Shown here: in pieces, positions 54,371 through 63,743 of the stretch | Position numbering within the stretch: position 1 is the first letter of the stretch | Layout of the letters: every line of letters begins with the position of its first letter | Origin: Lates calcarifer | Lineage: Eukaryota; Chordata; Actinopteri; Centropomidae | NCBI RefSeq assembly: GCF_001640805.2 | Contig: NC_066851.1 | Location: forward strand, 11,397,550 to 11,461,549 | DNA: 64,000 nucleotides | Reading direction: 5' to 3' | The notes under the pieces: generated by a model | Database searches by the model: none | The model's input: the letters and a program-made list of their open reading frames with translations, nothing else | What the model was told of the DNA's origin: nothing | Program-made: the position numbers and the translations under genes

Positions 54371-55758
54371 TGTGGGGAATTTCCCTCCAAAGAATATATC
54401 TTTTGCAGACAGTCAGAATTATGAATGATGTATGTAGAAAAAGTCAATCATCGCAGTGAATCAATCATCACAAGTATGTGTGTGTGTTAGCATGCAACAC
54501 ACGCACATGCACCCAGTGTGGCCCCTGGAGTTTTCTGCTGAGCTCACAACAAATGCCAACTAATCAAAATTCCTACAGCGTCCTACTGCAACCTTTCTCC
54601 ATGTCCGTCCCTGAAATCTGACATTGTGCTTTACATGTGTGTGAATTTTAACCAGTTTATAGACCTTGTGAATGTACGGTCTACTTTCACCTCTCATTGA
54701 CCCTGCAGGCAAAGCTGGGAGTGCTGTAGAATCCCCTCAACCACCTCAGTTAGGCTTGGCTGAGTAAAGGAGGAGAGCTCTCTTTGACTGCTCAGCCTGT
54801 GGATTACTCCTCAATATGGGATTACGCTCCAATGAATGAGTGCAGACACAATACCGGCAGCTCAGCTCTGAACTATACAACAGAGCTTTAGCTATAGAGC
54901 TGCAATAGAATATCTGCTGATCTGGTATCAGTTGACGGAGACCTGCACTGTTTTCTGTCATTCACGCTTGTCTATTTTGCCGTAATCAAGGTCTCTCAAG
55001 ATACTGACTTAATGAGAGTGCCTCCAAGATTTATAAGCCTGACTGACAGGTTTTTTCATAGTCTCATTCCCTTGTGAAATTATCTGTGGATGCTCAAACT
55101 AACTGTCACAATCCCAGTGAATAGGAATACTAACCTTAAAAGTGAAGAATCTGGTTTCAAGATCTTCTGTACCTACTCTTCTGTAGTGTTTTTGACCAGA
55201 AGAGTGACTCACCTGGCACCAAGCTTTTGGGCTGTTTTGTGTTTCAACCCATTTTTCACCCTGAATGCCTTGTGGAGGGAAGCAAGGGAACTGAGAATTT
55301 AAGTTCAATGCATCAATGTTATCGCTATGCAGAGGGTGAGTCATCTATTAGCTGTACTTTCATTTGCATTAAAGGGTTTATAATACAGATTTCCACTGAC
55401 CCATAGCACTAAATGACTGCAATGTACTGCATCTAAAGTTGTTTGATAGGACTGAAATAATAGAATACCTCCCCACTAGACATAAATGTTCAATCTTTGC
55501 CTTAATTCATCAAGTGAAAATTTTTATTGCAATTTTTAAATTGAAATTTAAAGGTCACCTAAACAGCCACATATTAATATCTCATTACATTTACAATAAG
55601 CATACATGACAGGAATAAACTTAAATAAATAAACTAAAAATAATCTATTTATAGCTACTATGTGTACATTATTTATGTGATTTTAGCATCTTTCTTTCAT
55701 TTTTGTTTCAACAATGCCAAGGGAAGTTTCTGTTGTCTTTGTGTTACTTCATTCTCAG

Positions 55759-55889
55759 TTCATCCAGGTCGAATTTATCAAGGAAATATGCAGCGGTTTG
55801 CACAGATGTCTGCCACAGTGTTGTTTCTGATGCTACAACTGAGGAATGTTATTAGTGCTGCTGCTATTGCGTTTTTGTTGACCACGTAA
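55759..55889 (+). CDS. Weak terminal-exon candidate
   Basis: A strong acceptor (ctttgtgttacttcattctcag) is followed, in phase 1, by 42 codons to TAA. The peptide contains a methionine start-like QGNMQRFAQMSATVLFL and ends AAAIAFLLTT, mostly hydrophobic. It competes with 50114-50343 as a terminal exon of the same phase. No family recognised and no GC shift; probably chance. Confidence 0.14.
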
Positions 55890-56267
55890 CATACCCATAA
55901 TCCTGTATGAATCTCAAATAGATGTTATGTCCAAATGGCTACCACCATAAATGAAACAAGAAAGCTGTTGTGTCACAGAGAACAGATAAATATAAGGGGT
56001 ACTAGGTTCCAAACATGCATACAAACATAGCTGACACTAACATAGTCAAGATCTTTTTCTGGCAGGGGGAGGGGGGCTCTAAAGTCTAAAGTCATCTTAT
56101 AGAAGGAGGGAGTTACAGTGAGACATTTTTTTAAATATTAGATTGGTGTCTAACAAACATGCATAAAACATGTTTGTTTTTTTTTCAAGGGATTAATGTA
56201 TGAAGTCTATGTATTAACAATTCCCTTTTACAAGATGGGCAGTGTTTTTAGTATTTATAATTAATTA

Positions 56268-56445
56268 GGGCCCGAGCAACGAGTTGCGTGGGCCCAACGG
56301 GGCCATGCAACGAGTTGCAAGGACCCTCTTGTTTTCGGTCTGTTTATTATTATTATTATTATTATTATTAGGGCCCGAGCAACGAGTTGCGTGGGCCCAA
56401 CGGGGCCATGCAACGAGTTGCAAGGACCCTCTTGTTTTCGGTCTG

Positions 56446-56446
<1 letters not shown>
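56268..56446 (+). repeat. Duplicated palindromic 5' module, unit 1
   Basis: Two tandem modules start with GGGCCCGAGC at 56268 and 56371 (103 bp apart). Each holds two hairpins: GGGCCC-ga-GCAAC-ga-GTTGC-gt-GGGCCC (56268-56295) and one with stem GGGGCCATGCAAC / GTTGCAAGGACCC (56299-56326). Each is followed by 'ctcttgttttcggtctg' and TTA repeats. The modules may have duplicated through the TTA tracts. Confidence 0.9.
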
Positions 56447-56487
<41 letters not shown>

Positions 56488-56507
56488 TTTTTTCTTCTTT
56501 TTCCGCC
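56447..56507. repeat. (TTA)n and T-rich tract, unit 1
   Basis: About 13 TTA units followed by a T run and cttcttt. It encodes poly-Ile, poly-Asn or poly-Leu in chance ORFs. Tract length differs in the other units. Confidence 0.95.
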
Positions 56508-57440
56508 TCTTAGATCGGCTTTTTGAGGGCCTTAACATGCGTGAAAACTTACCAAAATTTGCAGACGCGTCAGGCACGGCGAAAAATTTAATAATTTAGG
56601 GGTCTTGAGCATGGGCGTGGTAAAATGCCCTCGGTAGCGCCACCTACATTTTTAAACGGAACAGCCCCTCAAGCCCGTTGCGCCTAAAAATCTGAAAATC
56701 TGCACACATATGTAACATCCCATGACGCACCAAAAAGTCTCTTGGAGCCATATTCTAAACCCAACAGAAAGTATTTTTATTTTGACCGGAAGGTGAAAAA
56801 ATTGTGTGTTTTTGGCCATTTCCAGGGGTCGCTTGAACGCGAACTAGTCCTAGACGCATTATCCCATTGACTTCAAAACTTAATAGTATGTTCTTAAGAC
56901 ATAGACGATGTTAAATTGCGGCAGATTTTGAGTTTTTGTTGAAGGGCGTGGAAGTTATGGCCCCTCAAAGTTCGATTACTCGCCACGAAACAGGAAGTTG
57001 CTTTATTTTTGCTATATTTCGGCCATACTTTGTCCAAACTGCATCAAACTTTACAGGATTGTTAATGGTACCTATCTGCACACATCCATATGTCAATATT
57101 CATACAATTGTTGTAGCACCACCTATTTATAGCAGGAAATGACATATTTTATAGTGTGATGTCCAGTTTCTAGACGGGTGACCAGATTCACTTCAAATGT
57201 TGTCAGCCCCTCCTTGACAATTTTTGGAAGAAGTCCTCCGAAAATTGTGAGTTTGGGTCGAAGCGTGTGCCGGTTCTGGCCCGTCAAAGTTCGGAAACCC
57301 AACTTCCTGTTTGAAACCTCAGATTTTGGGGTAACTTCCTGTTGCGACTCTCTACTTTATCCTACAGATGGAGCCATTGTATTACTCTTTGATGGGTTTT
57401 TGGAAGGGGGTCTCTGTGTGTGTGTGTCTGTGTGTGTGTG

Positions 57441-57593
57441 TTTGAGGGGGGAGGGGAAGAGGAGTTGATTGAGTCTGTGAGAAGCTGCCACAGGGAGGTT
57501 ACAGTCAGGAGAGCCAAGAGCTGTCACAGATGATGAGCTCTGAAAAATATTATCACAGAAAATAATTAGCATAAAAGCTTTTATTTTAAATTT
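57441..57593 (+). repeat. Internal repeat R1, unit 1
   Basis: 153 bp beginning TTTGAGGGGGGAGGGG and ending about TTTTATTTTAAATTT. It is nearly identical to R2 at 58440-58592 (offset 999 bp). A diagnostic difference is CACAGGGAGG here against CACAGAGAGG in R2. The preceding microsatellite is plain TG with one TC interruption. Confidence 0.95.
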
Positions 57594-58439
57594 GTTGCAA
57601 CAAATTCAGGTTTCTTACAGCATTTTCCTTATTGAAAACTAAATTCTACCTGAAATGTATCAATAAAAATCTTCTTTTGCAGTTAATGTCACCAGTTTAT
57701 AGTTTAGTTTTAATAGCATTCCCTGTCACTGATGTGCCTTTAATTATCGGTTCTATCAGGGATCATTTATGTGTTTATCTTACGGGGGTGAGCCACCTCA
57801 CAGGTTGGTTATATTACCTGTTGACCTCAGCTCAGTGAGCTAAGACAATGTTTAATGCAGTGTTTTTTCTGATATGAAAATGGATATTATTCAGCACATC
57901 TAACCTCAGCAGGCCCCTCTTCAGAAACTCATATCTGCAGATGTCAAAGCTGGCTCAAACGTTGTCCACAGTCTCATGACATGTTTAACACGAAGCACAG
58001 CACGCTGGTTAAGCTCATGGCAAACTGTTACTAACAGCTAAAATGAAAGCTTGTCTGTATGTAGTCTAACTGGTTAGTTTGTCACTAATCTCCAAATTTT
58101 GCAAATTGCTATAAACTTCACTCTCTTAAACCAGTAACAGTCTGAGCTGGACTGATAGGGGTCTGTATGGATAAAGATAAAATCCTAATGATACCCATCC
58201 CTACAGCTGGTTAGTGGCTTCGCCCTGACTTTAGGCAGATGAGATATTCACTGTTCAAATAACTTCATTATAACCCTTGTTTAAGCATAAATGATTTATA
58301 TATGCACCCAATAACAGAACTTGCAAAAAAATGCTTTTGCTCAAAGCTCAAAGCTTGTAAACTCAAGTTAAAACTGAGTTTTATCTCCTTTTGGGAGGGG
58401 GTATCTGTGTGTGTGTGTGTGTTTGTGTTTGTGTTTGTG

Positions 58440-58592
58440 TTTGAGGGGGGAGGGGAAGAGGAGTTGATTGAGTCTGTGAGAAGCTGCCACAGAGAGGTTA
58501 CAGTCAGGAGAGCCAAGAGCTGTCACAGATGATGAGCTCTGAAAAATATTATCACAGAAAATAATTAGCATAAAAGCTTTTATTTTAAATTT
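58440..58592 (+). repeat. Internal repeat R2, unit 1
   Basis: Second copy of the 153-bp repeat, preceded by (TG)n followed by GTTTGTGTTTGTGTTT, a signature that R1 of this unit lacks. It runs straight into the CpG-rich tail. Confidence 0.95.
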
Positions 58593-58737
58593 TTACATCT
58601 CGGAAGTGTGAACTGTTACGCCAGCGTGTGCCCTGCGACCTGCGTTGACCCCGCGGTTGCCGGGGTCCCGCGGTCGCCGCTCCCCCGACGGGCGCCGGGT
58701 GCGAGGGCCCGTTCAACGCTGCTCGCAGCTTTAATTA
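58593..58737 (+). repeat. CpG-rich 3' tail, unit 1
   Basis: 145 bp with very high GC and CpG content, unlike anything else in the window. It contains a hairpin GACCCCG...CGGGGTC and ends GCTGCTCGCAGCTTTAATTA. The same tail ends units 2 and 3. It resembles the 3' end of a widely dispersed fish repeat. Confidence 0.9.
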
Positions 58738-58909
58738 GGGCCCGAGCAACGAGTTGCGTGGGCCCAACGGGGCCATGCAACGAGTTGCAAGGACCCTCTT
58801 GTTTTCGGTCTGTTTATTATTATTATTATTATTAGGGCCCGAGCAACGAGTTGCGTGGGCCCAACGGGGCCATGCAACGAGTTGCAAGGACCCTCTTGTT
58901 TTCGGTCTG

Positions 58910-58910
<1 letters not shown>
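58738..58910 (+). repeat. Duplicated palindromic 5' module, unit 2
   Basis: The same hairpin pair as in unit 1, starting at 58738 and 58835. The first TTA spacer is two units shorter than in unit 1. Confidence 0.9.
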
Positions 58911-58951
<41 letters not shown>

Positions 58952-59904
58952 TTTTTTCTTCTTTTTCCGCCTCTTAGATCGGCTTTTTGAGGGCCTTAAC
59001 ATGCGTGAAAACTTACCAAAATTTGCAGACGCGTCAGGCACGGCGAAAAATTTAATAATTTAGGGGTCTTGAGCATGGGCGTGGTAAAATGCCCTCGGTA
59101 GCGCCACCTACATTTTTAAACGGAACAGCCCCTCAAGCCCGTTGCGCCTAAAAATCTGAAAATCTGCACACATATGAAACATCCCATGACGCACCAAAAA
59201 GTCTCTTGGAGCCATATTCTAAACCCAACAGAAAGTATTTTTATTTTGACCGGAAGGTGAAAAAATTGTGTGTTTTTGGCCATTTCCAGGGGTCGCTTGA
59301 ACGCGAACTAGTCCTAGACGCATTATCCCATTGACTTCAAAACTTAATAGTATGTTCTTAAGACATAGACGATGTTAAATTGCGGCAGATTTTGAGTTTT
59401 TGTTGAAGGGCGTGGAAGTTATGGCCCCTCAAAGTTCGATTACTCGCCACGAAACAGGAAGTTGCTTTATTTTTGCTATATTTCGGCCATACTTTGTCCA
59501 AACTGCATCAAACTTTACAGGATTGTTAATGGTACCTATCTGCACACATCCATATGTCAATATTCATACAATTGTTGTAGCGCCACCTATTTATAGCAGG
59601 AAATGACATATTTTATAGTGTGATGTCCAGTTTCTAGACGGGTGACCAGATTCACTTCAAATGTTGTCAGCCCCTCCTTGACAATTTTTGGAAGAAGTCC
59701 TCCGAAAATTGTGAGTTTGGGTCGAAGCGTGTGCCGGTTCTGGCCCGTCAAAGTTCGGAAACCCAACTTCCTGTTTGAAACCTCAGATTTTGGGGTAACT
59801 TCCTGTTGCGACTCTCTACTTTATCCTACAGATGGAGCCATTGTATTACTCTTTGATGGGTTTTTGGAAGGGGGTCTCTGTGTGTGTGTGTCTGTGTGTG
59901 TGTG

Positions 59905-60057
59905 TTTGAGGGGGGAGGGGAAGAGGAGTTGATTGAGTCTGTGAGAAGCTGCCACAGGGAGGTTACAGTCAGGAGAGCCAAGAGCTGTCACAGATGATGA
60001 GCTCTGAAAAATATTATCACAGAAAATAATTAGCATAAAAGCTTTTATTTTAAATTT
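59905..60057 (+). repeat. Internal repeat R1, unit 2
   Basis: Matches R1 of unit 1 throughout, with CACAGGGAGG. Confidence 0.92.
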
Positions 60058-60905
60058 GTTGCAACAAATTCAGGTTTCTTACAGCATTTTCCTTATTGAA
60101 AACTAAATTCTACCTGAAATGTATCAATAAAAATCTTCTTTTGCAGTTAATGTCACCAGTTTATAGTTTAGTTTTAATAGCATTCCCTGTCACTGATGTG
60201 CCTTTAATTATCGGTTCTATCAGGGATCATTTATGTGTTTATCTTACGGGGGTGAGCCACCTCACAGGTTGGTTATATTACCTGTTGACCTCAGCTCAGT
60301 GAGCTAAGACAATGTTTAATGCAGTGTTTTTTCTGATATGAAAATGGATATTATTCAGCACATCTAACCTCAGCAGGCCCCTCTTCAGAAACTCATATCT
60401 GCAGATGTCAAAGCTGGCTCAAACGTTGTCCACAGTCTCATGACATGTTTAACACGAAGCACAGCACGCTGGTTAAGCTCATGGCAAACTGTTACTAACA
60501 GCTAAAATGAAAGCTTGTCTGTATGTAGTCTAACTGGTTAGTTTGTCACTAATCTCCAAATTTTGCAAATTGCTATAAACTTCACTCTCTTAAACCAGTA
60601 ACAGTCTGAGCTGGACTGATAGGGGTCTGTATGGATAAAGATAAAATCCTAATGATACCCATCCCTACAGCTGGTTAGTGGCTTCGCCCTGACTTTAGGC
60701 AGATGAGATATTCACTGTTCAAATAACTTCATTATAACCCTTGTTTAAGCATAAATGATTTATATATGCACCCAATAACAGAACTTGCAAAAAAATGCTT
60801 TTGCTCAAAGCTCAAAGCTTGTAAACTCAAGTTAAAACTGAGTTTTATCTCCTTTTGGGAGGGGGTATCTGTGTGTGTGTGTGTGTGTTTGTGTTTGTGT
60901 TTGTG

Positions 60906-61058
60906 TTTGAGGGGGGAGGGGAAGAGGAGTTGATTGAGTCTGTGAGAAGCTGCCACAGGGAGGTTACAGTCAGGAGAGCCAAGAGCTGTCACAGATGATG
61001 AGCTCTGAAAAATATTATCACAGAAAATAATTAGCGTAAAAGCTTTTATTTTAAATTT
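60906..61058 (+). repeat. Internal repeat R2, unit 2
   Basis: Position-equivalent to R2 of unit 1 and preceded by the GTTT signature, but it carries the R1-type base CACAGGGAGG and ttagcgtaaaagc in place of ttagcataaaagc. Confidence 0.92.
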
Positions 61059-61203
61059 TTACATCTCGGAAGTGTGAACTGTTACGCCAGCGTGTGCCCT
61101 GCGACCTGCGTTGACCCCGCGGTTGCCGGGGTCCCGCGGTCGCCGCTCCCCCGACGGGCGCCGGGTGCGAGGGCCCGTTCAACGCTGCTCGCAGCTTTAA
61201 TTA
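61059..61203 (+). repeat. CpG-rich 3' tail, unit 2
   Basis: Same 145-bp tail as in unit 1. Here TTAATTA runs straight into TTATTATTATT of unit 3 with no palindromic module between. Confidence 0.9.
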
Positions 61204-62146
61204 TTATTATTATTATTATTTTTTTTCTTCTTTTTCCGCCTCTTAGATCGGCTTTTTGAGGGCCTTAACATGCGTGAAAACTTACCAAAATTTGCAGACG
61301 CGTCAGGCACGGCGAAAAATTTAATAATTTAGGGGTCTTGAGCATGGGTGTGGTAAAATGGCCTCGGTAGCGCCACCTACATTTTTAAACGGAACAGCCC
61401 CTCAAGCCCGTTGCGCCTAAAAATCTGAAAATCTGCACACATATGTAACATCCCATGACGCACCAAAAAGTCTCTTGGAGCCATATTCTAAACCCAACAG
61501 AAAGTATTTTTATTTTGACCGGAAGGTGAAAAAATTGTGTGTTTTTGGCCATTTCCAGGGGTCGCTTGAACGCGAACTAGTCCTAGACGCATTATCCGAT
61601 TGACTTCAAAACTTAATAGTATGTTCTTAAGACATAGACGATGTTAAATTGCGGCAGATTTTGAGTTTTTGTTGAAGGGCGTGGAAGTTATGGCCCCTCA
61701 AAGTTCGATTACTCGCCACGAAACAGGAAGTTGCTTTATTTTTGCTATATTTCGGCCATACTTTGTCCAAACTGCATCAAACTTTACAGGATTGTTAATG
61801 GTACCTATCTGCACACATCCATATGTCAATATTCATACAATTGTTGTAGCGCCACCTATTTATAGCAGGAAATGACATATTTTATAGTGTGATGTCCAGT
61901 TTCTAGACGGGTGACCAGATTCACTTCAAATGTTGTCAGCCCCTCCTTGAGGAATTTTTTGGAAGACTGGCTCCGAAAATTGTGAGTTTTGGTCGAAGCG
62001 TGTGCCGGTTCTGGCCCGTCAAAGTTCGGAAACCCAACTTCCTGTTTGAAACCTCAGATTTTGGGGTAACTTCCTGTTGCGACTCTCTACTTTATCCTAT
62101 AGATGGAGCCATTGTATTACTCTTTGATGGGTTTTTGGAAGGGGGT

Positions 62147-62158
62147 CTCTGTGTGTGT

Positions 62159-62195
<37 letters not shown>

Positions 62196-62212
62196 TGTTT
62201 GTGTTTGTGTTT
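62147..62212. repeat. (TG)n(GTTT)n microsatellite, unit 3
   Basis: The expanded TG tract keeps the TC interruption of the R1-side tract and then adds the GTTTGTGTTTGTGTTT end otherwise seen only before R2. It is a hybrid of the two tract types. Confidence 0.9.
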
Positions 62213-62292
62213 GAGGGGGGAGGGGAAGAAGAGTTGATTGAGTCTGTGAGAAGCTGCCACAGAGAGGTTACAGTCAGGAGAGCCAAGAGCTG
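62210..62292 (+). repeat. Truncated R1, unit 3
   Basis: Only the first 83 bp of R1 remain, broken after GAGCTG where the inserted sequence starts. It has the R2-type base CACAGAGAGG. Confidence 0.9.
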
Positions 62293-62350
62293 CTTTACAC
62301 GCGGTATAAAAACTTCAGTTAAGATTTGAGCTGTCACTTGAGAAAGCATC

Positions 62351-62656
62351 ATGCCAAAAACTAAGGAAATCACTGTAGACTTGAAGAATTGTCGATGCTT
62401 AGGAAGCAGGAGAAGGATATACAAAGTTATAACAGCATTTCCAAGCGTCAAGAACTCAAATGAGAAGCGTCACCGAGAAATTCAAGGAGAGCCACACTGT
62501 GCAGAACAAGCCTGGCAGAGGTAGGAAGCCAAAGATTTCAATGACCCTGGAAAGAAAACCAGTTAGAGACCTGTCTAAAGAACCCATAAACGCTGCCAAG
62601 ACACTAGTGAATGACTTAGTTAAGTCTGAAATTGTAGTCTCAAAGAAGATTACATG
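62351..62656 (+). pseudogene. Tc1/mariner-family transposase, 5' fragment, broken
   Basis: Tc1-like transposases cut and paste their element at TA sites; the N-terminal half binds the inverted repeats through helix-turn-helix motifs. Here ATG at 62351 opens MPKTKEITVDLK, and the frame shifts after about 12 codons. The continued frame shows two stops (TAG, TAA), then a clear stretch from about 62460 with KFKESHTVQNKPGRGRKP, the linker typical of fish Tc1 elements, and ends at VVSKKIT followed by TGA. The whole catalytic DDE domain is missing. A dead copy of about 100 of the usual ~340 residues. Confidence 0.9.
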
Positions 62657-62671
62657 AATTCATGTAATCTT
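62646..62671. repeat. Perfect 26-bp palindrome
   Basis: AAGATTACATGAATTCATGTAATCTT is its own reverse complement with no spacer, centred on GAATTC. It lies exactly where the transposase similarity stops, so it probably marks an inverted-duplication breakpoint. Confidence 0.97.
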
Positions 62672-63446
62672 ACCATATGTCTCCCCTTGACCAAAGCTGA
62701 GCGTGGATTGATGCTGTCTTTACAGTTTGGTTTTGATCAGTTAGGAAATTTCACACGGGGTCAGCTGATTTTTTCGTGTTACTCAGTGTACGGCGACAGG
62801 AAAAGTTCACTAGGTCCTCCAGCGTCGAGGTGAACCAGCTGAATATAAGCCACTCAAGTTGACGACAAGTGCATTGAAAAGTAAAAGCTGCTGGCCTTTA
62901 CCTTTTCTTTGTCAAAGCGCCTGTTTGGCCAGTAGTTAGTAAAGTAATATTTTCAGCGTTGTCCACAGTCTCATGACATGTTTAACAGGAAGCACAGCAC
63001 GCTGGTTAAGCTCATGGCAAACTGTTACTAACAGCTAAAATGAAAGCTTGTCTGTATGTAGTCTAACTGGTTAGTTTGTCACTAATCTCCAAATTTTGCA
63101 AATTGCTATAAACTTCACTCTCTTAAACCAGTAACAGTCTGAGCTGGACTGATAGGGGTCTGTATGGATAAAGATAAAATCCTAATGATACCCATCCCTA
63201 CAGCTGGTTAGTGGCGTCGCCCTGACTTTAGGCAGATGAGATATTCACTGTTCAAATAACTTCATTATAAGCCTTGTTTAAGCATAAATGATTTATATAT
63301 GCACCCAATAACAGAACTTAAAAAAATGCTTTTGCTCAAAGCTCAAAGCTTGTAAACTCAAGTTAAAACTGAGTTTTATCTCCTTTTGGGAGGGGGTATT
63401 TCTCTGTGTGTTTGTGTGTGTGTGTGTGGGTGTGTTTGTGTTTGTG

Positions 63447-63598
63447 TTTGAGGGGGAGGGGAAGAGGAGTTGATTGAGTCTGTGAGAAGCTGCCACAGAG
63501 AGGTTACAGTCAAGAGAGCCAAGAGCTGTCACAGATGATGAGCTCTGAAAAATATTATCACAGAAAATAATTAGCGTAAAAGCTTTTATTTAAAATTT
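63447..63598 (+). repeat. Internal repeat R2, unit 3
   Basis: Intact R2 with CACAGAGAGG and ttagcgtaaaagc, one G shorter in its G run, followed by the tail. The preceding tract is an altered TG/GTTT run. Confidence 0.92.
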
Positions 63599-63743
63599 TA
63601 ACATCTGGGAAGTGTGAACTGTTACGCCAGCGTGTGCCCTGCGACCTGCGTTGACCCCGCGGTTGCCGGGGTCCCGCGGTCGCCGCTCCCCCGACGGGCG
63701 CCGGGTGCGAGGGCCCGTTCAACGCTGCTCGCAGCTTTAATTA
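63599..63743 (+). repeat. CpG-rich 3' tail, unit 3
   Basis: Nearly identical to the tails of units 1 and 2 (tctggga for tctcgga near its start) and again joined directly to (TTA)n of the next unit. Confidence 0.9.

Larger units (their letters stand above)
50344..56267. other. Non-coding stretch before the tandem array
   Basis: About 5.9 kb with no convincing gene. The longest ORF (154 codons, minus strand, 51058-51522) has no recognisable domain and lies opposite other ORFs. The region contains one teleost repeat fragment (53590-53790), a possible enhancer-like block (54190-54370) and one weak exon candidate (55759-55889). It ends at TTAATTA (56261-56267), which abuts the array. Confidence 0.5.
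56268..58737 (+). repeat. Tandem complex repeat, unit 1 (2470 bp)
   Basis: The first full unit, flanked by TTAATTA on both sides. In order: palindromic modules (56268-56446), (TTA)n plus a T-rich run to about 56507, a ~0.9-kb body (about 56508-57405) with motifs such as 'gtagcgccacctac' and 'gttgcgcctaaaaatctgaa', a (TG)n tract, repeat R1 (57441-57593), about 0.85 kb of unique AT-rich sequence, a second (TG)n(GTTT)n tract, R2 (58440-58592) and a CpG-rich tail (58593-58737). Parts resemble a repeat that I recall as dispersed in percomorph genomes (start GGGCCCGAGCA, end GCAGCTTTAATTA). No ORF has coding character. Confidence 0.9.
58738..61203 (+). repeat. Tandem complex repeat, unit 2 (2466 bp)
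   Basis: Head-to-tail copy of unit 1 at an offset of 2464-2470 bp, sharing all modules and differing at a handful of bases: tgaaacatccc for tgtaacatccc near 59178, gtagcgccacc for gtagcaccacc near 59578, two fewer TTA units in the 5' module (58738 to 58835 is 97 bp), longer GTTT tract. R1 is at 59905-60057, R2 at 60906-61058, tail at 61059-61203. Near-identity points to a recent duplication or homogenisation. Confidence 0.9.
62293..62957 (+). mobile_element. Insertion/replacement carrying a Tc1/mariner remnant
   Basis: 665 bp absent from units 1 and 2. The left part (to about 62657) is a Tc1-like element fragment: non-coding leader plus the 5' third of a transposase gene. The right part (about 62672-62957) is unassigned sequence with no ORF. 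Between them lies a perfect 26-bp palindrome. I see no terminal inverted repeats flanking the whole, so this is a fragment or a composite rather than an intact transposon. The GAGCTG at the left junction recurs at 62328 inside the leader. Confidence 0.75.
61204..63743 (+). repeat. Tandem complex repeat, unit 3 (rearranged)
   Basis: It begins directly with (TTA)n and the body and lacks the GGGCCC palindromic modules. The body carries more substitutions than units 1 and 2 (tggcctcgg near 61349, attatccgattg near 61597, altered sequence near 61950-61990). After a partial R1 (62210-62292) a foreign 665-bp segment (62293-62957) replaces the 437 bp found at 57524-57960 in unit 1. From 62958 it rejoins the unit and ends with R2 (63447-63598) and the tail (63599-63743). 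Confidence 0.9.

Noticed and set aside
56284..56599. Repeated ORFs with poly-Leu, poly-Ile or poly-Asn runs in the array, recurring at 58754-59063
   Set aside because: They arise from the palindromic module read into the (TTA)n tract and recur only because the unit is duplicated; no coding character.
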